Of a stretch of 49,659 nucleotides of DNA, positions 43,172 to 49,659 are shown piece by piece. Each line of letters starts with the position of its first letter. Positions within the stretch are counted from its first letter, which is position 1. The notes under the pieces were generated by a model. That model searched no databases, was not told where the DNA came from, and saw only the letters and a program-made list of their open reading frames with translations. The stretch spans positions 1-49,659 of the forward strand of contig BEIN01000019.1 of assembly GCA_002898375.1 (NCBI GenBank). Direction: 5' to 3'. A program made the position numbers and the translations under genes. This DNA is from a bacterium HR37. GTDB lineage: Bacteria > Desulfobacterota_D > UBA1144 > Nemesobacterales > CSP1-2.

Positions 43172-44260
43172 ATGAAACATTGTTGTATTATTACCACTGT
43201 ACATTCTCCATTTGATGTTCGTATATTTCATAAACAGGCTAGGTCTTTAGTAAAAGCCGGGTATAGGGTTACCCTTATTGCTCCACATGATAGATGTGAG
43301 GTGGTTGAGGGTATTAAAATTATTTCTTTACCTAGATCACGCAACAGAATAGCCCGGATGTTAACTATATTTGTTGCATGCAAGTTAGCTCTTTACCAAA
43401 GGGCAGATACATATCACTTTCATGACCCGGAACTTATTTTTACAGGTTTAATCTTAAAACTCTTGGGTAAGAAGGTCATTTATGATGTCCATGAGGATTA
43501 TCCGCGCCAGGTTATTATGAAAGACTGGATACCTGCTCTTCTACGCAGACCTGTATCAATATTTATAAGTATCATTGAATATATTGTTGGGAGAATATTT
43601 GATGGAGTTGTGGTTGCTACTGACTTTATAGCAGAAAGGTTCCCTGCTAGTAAGACTGTTATTGTCAGGAATTTCCCATCTATTGAATATTTTAAGGAAC
43701 CTATGGATTGTAGTAGAAAATATTTAGAACGACCAATTGCTATTTATGCAGGTGGTTTAACAAGACTTAGAGGTATTAGGCAAATAGTAGAGGCATTCTC
43801 GCTACTTAAGGAAATTGAGTTATGGCTTGTTGGGAAGTTTGAGGATCATGCATTTCGGAATGAAATAGTACTTAAGGCTACTCCCAATGTAAAAATTCTT
43901 GGATTTAAACCTTTTGAGGAAGTTGTTCAGCTATATAAAAAGTCTAGTATTGGACTTGTTTGTCTACTTCCTACTGCTAATTATTTAGAGTCACTACCAA
44001 TTAAGCTCTTTGAATACATGGCTGCTGGACTTCCGGTTGTAGCTTCAAATTTTCCCTTATGGGCAGAATTTGTGGAGGGATGTGGGGTATTGGTTAATCC
44101 GGAGGATCCCCAGGATATTGCTAACGGCGTTAGAAAAATATTAAGTAATCCTGAGACTCTTCAAAAGATGGGAGAAACAGGACGAAGAAAGTTCTTGGAA
44201 ACTTATAATTGGGAACAAGAATTTCCAAAACTTTTAGAGCTTTATGCAAGGTTACTATAA
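43172..44260 (+). CDS. GT4 family glycosyltransferase
   Basis: 362 residues. 'SPFDVRIFHKQARSLVKAGY' at the start and 'YHFHDPELIFTGLILKLLGK' followed by 'YDVHEDYPRQ' are typical of a GT4 subfamily found in capsule loci. The C-terminal domain has 'AIYAGGLTRLRGIRQIVEA' and 'SLPIKLFEYMAAGLPVVAS', with Phe-Glu at the usual glutamate position. A-rich start region 'TAAAAATCCTT' precedes the ATG without a strong ribosome-binding site. The next gene begins 47 bases later. Sugar unknown. Confidence 0.88.
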   Translation: MKHCCIITTVHSPFDVRIFHKQARSLVKAGYRVTLIAPHDRCEVVEGIKIISLPRSRNRIARMLTIFVACKLALYQRADTYHFHDPELIFTGLILKLLGKKVIYDVHEDYPRQVIMKDWIPALLRRPVSIFISIIEYIVGRIFDGVVVATDFIAERFPASKTVIVRNFPSIEYFKEPMDCSRKYLERPIAIYAGGLTRLRGIRQIVEAFSLLKEIELWLVGKFEDHAFRNEIVLKATPNVKILGFKPFEEVVQLYKKSSIGLVCLLPTANYLESLPIKLFEYMAAGLPVVASNFPLWAEFVEGCGVLVNPEDPQDIANGVRKILSNPETLQKMGETGRRKFLETYNWEQEFPKLLELYARLL

Positions 44261-44307
44261 GACCTTTAGAGAAAGTTTTATATTCTTTTTATAGGGAATG
44301 CAAGATA

Positions 44308-45555
44308 ATGAAGAAAATTTGGTTTTTAAATCATTACGCTATTTATTCTAATCATCCTGGAATAACGCGCCATTTTGATTTTGGCAAAGAGTTAGTTAAA
44401 AGAAGATACGAAGTTACAATTTTTGCTTCTAACTTTAATCATGTTAATAAAACTTATATAAATGATTTCCAAGGTCTTTACAAAGAAGAATTTGTGGAAG
44501 GAGTGAGGTTTTTATGGATTAAAACTTATCCTTCATACAAGGATAATGATTGGAGAAGATTTCTGAACATGTTAAGTTATGCTTACGAGGTTATAAAAGT
44601 TGGGTTAAAGCTTGAAGAGAGACCCGACATAATATTGGGATCATCCTTACATTTATTCGCAGCTTTATCTGCTTATATCCTCTCTAAGAGAAAAAAGGCA
44701 AAATTTGTATTTGAGGTTAGAGATTTATGGCCTCAAAGTATGGTTGAATTGGGTTCCTATACAAGATACCATCCAATTGTATGGCTTATGTATAAACTAG
44801 AGAAGTTTCTTTATAAAAGAGCAAGTAAAATAATAGCTGTATTACCTAAGATAGAGAACTATATAGAAGATTTAGGTATAGAGAAAAGCAAAGTAATATA
44901 CATACCAAATGGGGTGGATCTTGAACCAAATGATTCAAAATCAGGTGTTTTATTACCTGATGGGTTAGAGGATTCTATAAATTCTCTTAAAAGAAGTGGA
45001 AAACTTATAGTAGCTTATGTTGGTTCGTTTGGAGTTGCAAATAATGTAGAAATTATTTTAGAAGCAGCTCAGATTATACATAAAAGTGAATTTCAAAATA
45101 TTCATTTCTTATTAGTTGGAGATGGGAATAGGAAAGAAAAACTTGTTGAGTATGTAGAGAAGAATAATTTGCAAAACGTTAGCTTTTTTAGCGCCATACC
45201 TAAAAAGGCTGTTTCATATCTGCTATCTAAGGTTGATATAACAGTTATTGCATGGAAAAATCGAAAAAATCTTTACAAATATGGAATCAGTGCAAACAAG
45301 ATTTTTGACTATATGGCAGCTGCAAAACCAGTTGTAATCTCTATAAATGCAGCCAACAATCCGGTGGAGGAAGCAAATTGTGGAATTTCAATTCCTCCAG
45401 AAAATGCAATCGAATTGGCAAAAGCTCTTGTTTATTTATCTAATATGCCAATGGAGGATAGAATAGCTATGGGCAATAGAGGAAGAGAGTATGTAAGAAA
45501 ACATCACTCCATACCAATTCTTGTTGATAAATTAGTGAATGCATTCAACAGTTAG
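44308..45555 (+). CDS. GT4 family glycosyltransferase (WbuB-like)
   Basis: 415 residues from ATG 44308, where AGGGA lies upstream and the protein opens 'MKKIWFLNHYAIYSNHPGITRH', the common start of WbuB/WcaI-type enzymes. An in-frame upstream start at 44209 would overlap the previous gene by 52 bases and is rejected. 'FEVRDLWPQSMVELG' near 137-151 is the subfamily hallmark. 'YIPNGVDLEPN', 'VAYVGSFGVANNVEIILEAA' and 'ANKIFDYMAAAKPVV' follow. WbuB transfers L-FucNAc in E. coli O26, but the donor here is not certain. The end is followed by a 75-base A+T-rich spacer. Confidence 0.88.
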   Translation: MKKIWFLNHYAIYSNHPGITRHFDFGKELVKRRYEVTIFASNFNHVNKTYINDFQGLYKEEFVEGVRFLWIKTYPSYKDNDWRRFLNMLSYAYEVIKVGLKLEERPDIILGSSLHLFAALSAYILSKRKKAKFVFEVRDLWPQSMVELGSYTRYHPIVWLMYKLEKFLYKRASKIIAVLPKIENYIEDLGIEKSKVIYIPNGVDLEPNDSKSGVLLPDGLEDSINSLKRSGKLIVAYVGSFGVANNVEIILEAAQIIHKSEFQNIHFLLVGDGNRKEKLVEYVEKNNLQNVSFFSAIPKKAVSYLLSKVDITVIAWKNRKNLYKYGISANKIFDYMAAAKPVVISINAANNPVEEANCGISIPPENAIELAKALVYLSNMPMEDRIAMGNRGREYVRKHHSIPILVDKLVNAFNS

Positions 45556-45630
45556 TAGGTTTGGTTTATTCTGTTTTTATAACTCCATATTGCAATTAAT
45601 TAATATTAATATAGTAAGGTGTAATGTGTG

Positions 45631-46404
45631 ATGAAGAATAGGCATACAATCTACCAACAAGAGGAACAATTCCACGATAGTGAGTGTATTCAAAGAAAAA
45701 GACTATCTTTCTTCTATAAGGATATTACAAGTATAGCAAAGGATTATTTCTTTAAGCTCATGGGAGATATTAAAGATAAAAAAATACTTGAGTTAGGGTG
45801 TGGATATGGGTCGAATATCGTTATTATGGCAAAAAAGGGAGCAAGTGTTACAGGAATCGATATTTCTTCTAGGAGAGTTAATGAGGCTAATTCGCTTATA
45901 GAAAGAGAAAATCTTAAAGGAAATGCCACAATTATAAAGATGAATGCAGAGAATCTGGAGTTTCCAGATGAATCTTTTGATTTAGTTGTTGGTATGGCTA
46001 TACTCCATCATCTTGATTTAGAATTAGTGCTTCCTGAAATAAGCCGGGTTTTAAAGGAAAATGGAGAAGCTATATTTTTGGAACCTCTTGGTGGAAATCC
46101 TATAATAAATTATTATAGAAAAAGAACACCGGATTTGAGAACTCCTGATGAGCATCCTCTTGTTGAGAAAGACTTTGAAATAATTTATACATACTTTGAT
46201 TGTCTAGAAAGGAAAAATTTTTTTCTATTAACTTTTCTTGCTTATATGTTTAAGCTAGTTACAGAAAATGAGAAGATAATTAAGAAATGTAGCAGTATAT
46301 TAAATGCAGTAGACCAGCTGGTTATGGCTGTTTTTCCTTTTTTTGGTAGATTTTGTTGGCAAACAGTAATCCACTTAAGAAAAAAAGATCGTTTATTCCT
46401 TTAA
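45631..46404 (+). CDS. SAM-dependent methyltransferase, class I
   Basis: 257 residues from ATG 45631 (a GTG one codon earlier is possible), preceded by AAGGTG. Motif I 'ILELGCGYGSN' is at 52-62, 'FDLVVGMAILHHLD' gives the catalytic-loop region and 'FLEPLGGNP' follows, typical of Methyltransf_11 and UbiE-like enzymes. A hydrophobic stretch occurs near the C-terminus ('LVMAVFPFFGRFCW'). It may cap the glycan, giving the end group that the Wzt C-terminal domain could recognise, but this is inference. Separated from the next gene by about 150 bases of A+T-rich DNA in which no clear signal was seen. Confidence 0.82.
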   Translation: MKNRHTIYQQEEQFHDSECIQRKRLSFFYKDITSIAKDYFFKLMGDIKDKKILELGCGYGSNIVIMAKKGASVTGIDISSRRVNEANSLIERENLKGNATIIKMNAENLEFPDESFDLVVGMAILHHLDLELVLPEISRVLKENGEAIFLEPLGGNPIINYYRKRTPDLRTPDEHPLVEKDFEIIYTYFDCLERKNFFLLTFLAYMFKLVTENEKIIKKCSSILNAVDQLVMAVFPFFGRFCWQTVIHLRKKDRLFL

Positions 46405-46554
46405 GTTATGATTTATTTTTCAACCTAAGTTTTATTGTTACGCTGACTTTAGCAATCTATATTAAGTTGTAACCCAACCAAAGTCTAATTGAATGTGTTT
46501 TTAAAACTGGTAAAAAATAAGGGAAAAAATAACAAGCTAATTAAGGAGAAAGAT

Positions 46555-47469
46555 TTGCCTATACTAGCTAAACATACAGAGCAAGACCGGTATATTGTCA
46601 AAGGATTAGATTTTACTGTTAAGGAATATGCCTTTAAAAGGATTTTTGATTTTTCTCTCGCTTTAATAGGACTTATTTTTTCAATTCCAATATGGATTCT
46701 TGTGGCAATAGCAATATGGTTAGAGGATGGAAGGCCAATACTGTATAAACAAAGGAGATTGGGAAAGCATGAAAGGCCTTTTTGGCTATTTAAGTTTCGT
46801 TCAATGGTGAAAAATGCAGAAGATAGTACAGGTCCCGTATGGGCTATGGAAAATGATCCCAGGGTAACGAAGGTGGGGAGGTTTATTAGAGCCACTGCTA
46901 TAGATGAGCTACCACAGCTTATAAATATCTTGAAAGGGGATATAAGTTTTGTAGGACCGAGGGCTGAGAGGCCAGAGCTAGCGGCAAAGTTTAAAAGAAA
47001 CATTCCTGCATTTGCCCTTCGAACCATTGTCAAACCTGGATTGACTGGCATAGCTCAGGTGTATGGAAGGTATGATACTCCACCACAACATAAACTAAGA
47101 TATGATTTGATCTATATTAAGAATCAGAGTTTTATTTTAGATTTAAAGCTTATCTTGCTTTCTTTCTGGATTACGTTTACCGGAAAATGGCAGAGTAGAG
47201 AGGATAAATTAGGTGTGCTGGTCAGGAAGAAAACTGCAAAAACAATGCAACCTTCTATATCATTGGTAAAACCGTTAGGTCAGCTACTTATTGAAGCCAA
47301 CGTTATAACCCAGGAGCAACTTAAAGAGGCTCTGGCTTATCAGAGGGGTTTAGGAATAAAAATTGGGGAAGCTTTGGTTAAAAAAGGTTTTTTATCAAAC
47401 CAGGTTCTTAACCAATTTCTACAATTACAATTGATTATGAGAGAACAAGAGTATAGAACTGGAGCATAA
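46555..47469 (+). CDS. Initiating sugar-phosphate transferase with C-terminal MshEN-like domain
   Basis: Bacterial sugar transferase (WbaP/WcaJ superfamily) that links the first sugar-1-phosphate to undecaprenyl phosphate. I start it at TTG 46555, which has a perfect AAGGAG six bases upstream, giving 304 residues; a longer frame from TTG 46489 is possible. One membrane helix (about 31-54) precedes the core: 'YKQRRLGKHERPFWLFKFRSM', 'IRATAIDELPQLINILKGD' and 'SFVGPRAERPE' contain the catalytic Asp-Glu and basic residues. After a short linker, residues 240-292 hold two 24-residue motifs separated by 5 residues (47272-47430) that match the cyclic-di-GMP-binding MshEN pattern. The predicted domain is absent from ordinary family members. 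Regulation by c-di-GMP is a prediction. Confidence 0.85.
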   Translation: MPILAKHTEQDRYIVKGLDFTVKEYAFKRIFDFSLALIGLIFSIPIWILVAIAIWLEDGRPILYKQRRLGKHERPFWLFKFRSMVKNAEDSTGPVWAMENDPRVTKVGRFIRATAIDELPQLINILKGDISFVGPRAERPELAAKFKRNIPAFALRTIVKPGLTGIAQVYGRYDTPPQHKLRYDLIYIKNQSFILDLKLILLSFWITFTGKWQSREDKLGVLVRKKTAKTMQPSISLVKPLGQLLIEANVITQEQLKEALAYQRGLGIKIGEALVKKGFLSNQVLNQFLQLQLIMREQEYRTGA

Positions 47470-47599
47470 TTGCAGGTGCAAGTAATGGGGTCTGTACAAA
47501 GATAAAGGAAAAGCTTTCAATTGATTTGGTGTGTTTTGTCTTAACCAGAAAAGAGTACTAATGGATAGAATTAATTGATTCCGTAAAGTAAGAAGAAAT

Positions 47600-47650
47600 A
47601 GTTAGTTTCTACTCATGACTTAACTTAATCCCAAAGTAGAATAACTAACT
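47600..47650 (+). repeat. Inverted repeat / hairpin in the 47470-47687 gap
   Basis: AGTTAGTTTCTACT at 47600-47613 pairs perfectly with 47635-47650 apart from a 2-base bulge (TA, 47642-47643), giving a 14-base-pair stem and a 21-base loop. It sits between the sugar transferase and the asparagine-synthetase-like gene. No T-run follows directly, so it is not a standard terminator. It could be a protein-binding site or an mRNA leader structure. The rest of the 218-base gap shows no clear motif; AAGGAG at about 47669 is too far from the ATG at 47688 to be ideal. Confidence 0.5.
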
Positions 47651-47687
47651 GCTTTATCTTTACTAGATAAGGAGTAAAATTAACTTT

Positions 47688-49310
47688 ATGTTGGTTACAA
47701 AAGATAGTATTTCTTCTTTTGGACATCTAGATCATTGCTGGGAGGATTCGGATTACTTATTCTGTTGGAAAGGCATGGTATTTATTGAGGGAATACCTTG
47801 TGGGGTTGATTCCATAAAAGAATTCTCAAAAGAAGTGAGAAGATTAGGTCTTCAAAAAGCCTGTTGTATTTTAAAGGGCTGTTATTTTATAGTTATTAAG
47901 GATAAAAGAAGAAATGCTTTCTATTCGTTTATTGATAATAGCGGTCTTTTTCAAGCATTTCATTCAGATAAAGCTATTTGTACATCCTTTTTAAAGTTAG
48001 TTAAATGGGAAGGTTTGTCGAAAGTAAATCTAAATAAAGAAGCAGTTGTAGAGTTTATCCATTTTGGAAATATTTTCTTTAATAAAACCTTTTTTGATTT
48101 AATAAAGAAGATCCCGAGACAAAGTATACTATCGTTTTCTGAAGAGGGGAAAATATGTTTCTCTGAAAAATTAATCCCAGATTTGGACGAAAAAAATGAT
48201 AAATTTTCGTTTCTTGATTTCTTTGAAGGATTTGTTTCTTCTATAAAAGATGAGAAGGTGAGTATAGACTTAACGGGTGGAATTGATTCAAGGTTGCTAG
48301 CTGTTCTTTTAGATTATTTTGGATTAGAGTTTGAAACAGCAGTAGTAGGGATAAGAGGAAATCAGGATATTGAGATTGCTAAAGAGGTTGCAAGTATATT
48401 AAAGCATGATATTCATATAACCTACCATTCAATAGACAACTTGGAAAAAGATCTATACGAGCTATTTGCTATGTGTGACGGCTTATGTAATATCTTAAAA
48501 TGCCACACTCAGTTACAAGATAACAGAGGTAGGTTGCATAGGGGTGTTAGCTTAAAGCTCTCTGGAGCGGGAGGCGAGCTTTATAAGGATTTCTGGTGGC
48601 TTCAAGATTTTCCTTTTTATAAAAAGAAAAGAGCCAATTTAGAGAGACTATTTGATCTTAGAATAGCCCCGATACCATTTAAACATTTTTATCTTTCTGA
48701 CGATTACATAGAGACTAGTATAAATATAAGACAAAAAGTATTAAAAGAGTTGTCAAAATATATAAGGGACACAAACACTAAAACCTATGACAATATATAC
48801 TTCAGTTACAAGATGTCAGAAGTAGGAGGAAGGTCTCTTACCAATAATTTTTATAGCGCGTTAAAAGGTTATGCACCACTATTAGAGCTAGATTTAGTTA
48901 GGTATGGCTTTAATCTCCCAAGAAGGGAAAGATTTTTCAACAATTTTCATAGGAAAATTATAACAAGTGTTAACCCAGATATCGCAAGGATTCAAACAAC
49001 AGGGAGTGGAATGTCAGTATCTTCAAAGAGTCTGGATATAATACAAGATATAGGTAAATACCTGGTTAACATAAGTATTCGTTTAACCAAGAAAGTTGCA
49101 CAAAAGTATTTGAGAAGAACTTATTTTCAGGAAAGTCCAATTCATCCAGATTTTTATAGTAAGCTTAGAAAGCTTTCAATTACTAAAGATTCTATTGATT
49201 TATTAAAGGATGAGGGGATAATAAATAAGAAGATTGATATAGATGACATTGATAACAACTATATTGGAAATTTTATTTCATTAGCTTTTCTTATGAAATA
49301 TATGCCTTAA
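47688..49310 (+). CDS. Asparagine-synthetase-like protein lacking the glutaminase cysteine
   Basis: 540 residues. The ATP-pyrophosphatase domain is recognised by 'DLTGGIDSRLLAVLL' at 194-208 (PP-motif TGGIDS at 196-201) and 'LSGAGGELY' at 291-299. The N-terminal half resembles a worn class II glutaminase domain, but residue 2 is Leu, not the catalytic Cys, so it cannot use glutamine in the normal way. Similar proteins in surface-glycan clusters are thought to form amide bonds, for example on uronic acids, which fits the uronate-forming enzymes here, but the acceptor is unknown. Strongly A+T-rich, and the last + strand gene of the window. Confidence 0.75.
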   Translation: MLVTKDSISSFGHLDHCWEDSDYLFCWKGMVFIEGIPCGVDSIKEFSKEVRRLGLQKACCILKGCYFIVIKDKRRNAFYSFIDNSGLFQAFHSDKAICTSFLKLVKWEGLSKVNLNKEAVVEFIHFGNIFFNKTFFDLIKKIPRQSILSFSEEGKICFSEKLIPDLDEKNDKFSFLDFFEGFVSSIKDEKVSIDLTGGIDSRLLAVLLDYFGLEFETAVVGIRGNQDIEIAKEVASILKHDIHITYHSIDNLEKDLYELFAMCDGLCNILKCHTQLQDNRGRLHRGVSLKLSGAGGELYKDFWWLQDFPFYKKKRANLERLFDLRIAPIPFKHFYLSDDYIETSINIRQKVLKELSKYIRDTNTKTYDNIYFSYKMSEVGGRSLTNNFYSALKGYAPLLELDLVRYGFNLPRRERFFNNFHRKIITSVNPDIARIQTTGSGMSVSSKSLDIIQDIGKYLVNISIRLTKKVAQKYLRRTYFQESPIHPDFYSKLRKLSITKDSIDLLKDEGIINKKIDIDDIDNNYIGNFISLAFLMKYMP

Positions 49311-49424
49311 AAAGAAAAGTAGATACAATCTCGTGTAAGCCATATTGTATTTATAGAGAAGTTTCCATTTTATAGTACAAGAATGGGTAGGCAAAGAAAC
49401 CCTCTTAAACAATGGATACATATA

Positions 49425-49659
49425 TTAATATTCAAATGCTCCAATATCTGGCTTGGTATCGCGCAACTTGCCATCAAAGTCTTTTACAGGAAAGTCTAGA
49501 GGAGTTCCTTTGTTAATAGCTGGGGAAGATAATCGTAAATGGTAGTTTCCTTTTATGGGATCCACAAACATTGGGTCAGATGGTACAGGGGGTCCGTTTT
49601 TATCCCAGCCTGTTGTTTGTTTGTATTGTGAGTTGAAATCGGTTTTTAAGGAATCTTTC
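49425..49659 (-). CDS. Parallel beta-helix protein, C-terminal fragment (choice-of-anchor Q type)
   Basis: A minus-strand frame enters from the right edge and ends at 49425 with TAA, giving 77 residues. The tail reads 'DPIKGNYHLRLSSPAINKG' followed by 'VKDFDGKLRDTKPDIGAFEY', the standard closing motif of right-handed parallel beta-helix proteins with a choice-of-anchor Q domain, which are often secreted polysaccharide lyases or surface proteins. It faces the asparagine-synthetase-like gene, with 114 bases between the stops holding only a weak 7-base-pair inverted repeat (49323-49350). The catalytic part lies outside the window, so no activity can be stated. Confidence 0.8.
   Translation of the reverse strand, partial: KDSLKTDFNSQYKQTTGWDKNGPPVPSDPMFVDPIKGNYHLRLSSPAINKGTPLDFPVKDFDGKLRDTKPDIGAFEY

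Noticed and set aside
44209-44307. N-terminal extension of the WbuB-like glycosyltransferase
   Set aside because: It would overlap the previous gene by 52 bases and lacks family similarity; the ATG at 44308 has a better start context.
45590-45615. TTGCAA ... TATAGT as a promoter before the 45631 methyltransferase
   Set aside because: The spacing is 14 bases, too short; chance matches are common in this A+T-rich gap.
46485-47051. A 188-codon minus-strand open frame opposite the sugar transferase
   Set aside because: It lies entirely antisense to a well-conserved enzyme, has no recognisable domain and no ribosome-binding site of its own.
49323-49350. ATACAAT / ATTGTAT inverted repeat between convergent genes as a terminator
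   Set aside because: The stem is only 7 A/T-rich pairs with a 14-base loop and there is no T-run; too weak to call.

Overview
The window is a large surface-polysaccharide (O-antigen or exopolysaccharide type) biosynthesis locus from a bacterium. Nearly every gene is on the + strand in long, tightly packed operons, many with 4-base ATGA stop/start overlaps. An O-antigen-type ABC exporter with a C-terminal glycan-binding domain on its ATPase, plus possible JUMPstart-like leader motifs, suggest a Gram-negative cell. Heavy AGA/AGG arginine and ATA isoleucine codon use would suit a thermophile or anaerobe. No genus can be assigned. No rRNA, tRNA, CRISPR or insertion sequence was seen.

Layout. (1) 1-4794: the end of a GT2 glycosyltransferase, an ABC-2 permease/ATPase pair (Wzm/Wzt type) and two GT2 enzymes that share an accessory domain. 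(2) 4795-5037: a 243-base leader with a candidate promoter and a JUMPstart/ops-like motif. (3) 5038-21994: a long operon with a phosphodiesterase-superfamily protein, a frameshifted flippase-like membrane protein, methyltransferases, GT4 glycosyltransferases, a GlpD-like glycerol-3-phosphate dehydrogenase, an NAD-dependent epimerase, a carbamoyltransferase, a membrane-anchored amidohydrolase, a polysaccharide deacetylase, a second flippase-like protein, a GT39-like transferase and a polyprenyl-phosphate-type GT2. (4) 21996-22868: a lone minus-strand YdjC/ChbG-like deacetylase. (5) 22909-34881: a methyltransferase, a second possible leader, another GT2, a YdjM-like membrane protein, a UDP-sugar dehydrogenase, a VanZ-LamG protein, a GT4, an alpha/alpha-barrel-like protein, a Wzx flippase and a second GT39. 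(6) 34884-40515: a mosaic zone with a GT2 that changes base composition midway, a glucuronyl C5-epimerase-like protein, and a WbpB/WbpD/WbpE-type set in which the aminotransferase carries an N-terminal PIN domain, ending in a 59-codon stump of a UDP-GlcNAc 2-epimerase. (7) 40549-49310: a clearly more A+T-rich block with a Wzy-like polymerase/ligase, three GT4 enzymes, a methyltransferase, the initiating sugar-phosphate transferase and an asparagine-synthetase-like protein. (8) 49425-49659: the 3' end of a minus-strand parallel beta-helix protein.

How it fits together. The UDP-sugar dehydrogenase (25326), oxidoreductase (36900), aminotransferase (38693) and acetyltransferase (37925) make up the WbpA/B/E/D route from UDP-GlcNAc to a 2,3-diacetamido-2,3-dideoxy uronic acid. 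The 2-epimerase that would give the manno form is broken here. The sugar-phosphate transferase at 46555 would load the first sugar on undecaprenyl phosphate, GT2/GT4 enzymes extend it, and Wzx/Wzy would flip and polymerise it. The ABC pair offers a second export route. The two GT39 and two polyprenyl-phosphate GT2 enzymes suggest periplasmic side-branch glycosylation. Methyl, carbamoyl and deacetylation enzymes would decorate the glycan.

Most unusual points: the PIN-aminotransferase fusion; a C-terminal tandem 24-5-24 residue motif on the initiating transferase that matches the cyclic-di-GMP-binding MshEN layout; a shared accessory domain at opposite ends of two neighbouring glycosyltransferases; JUMPstart-like motifs in two leaders; and clear signs of recombination in the right half.
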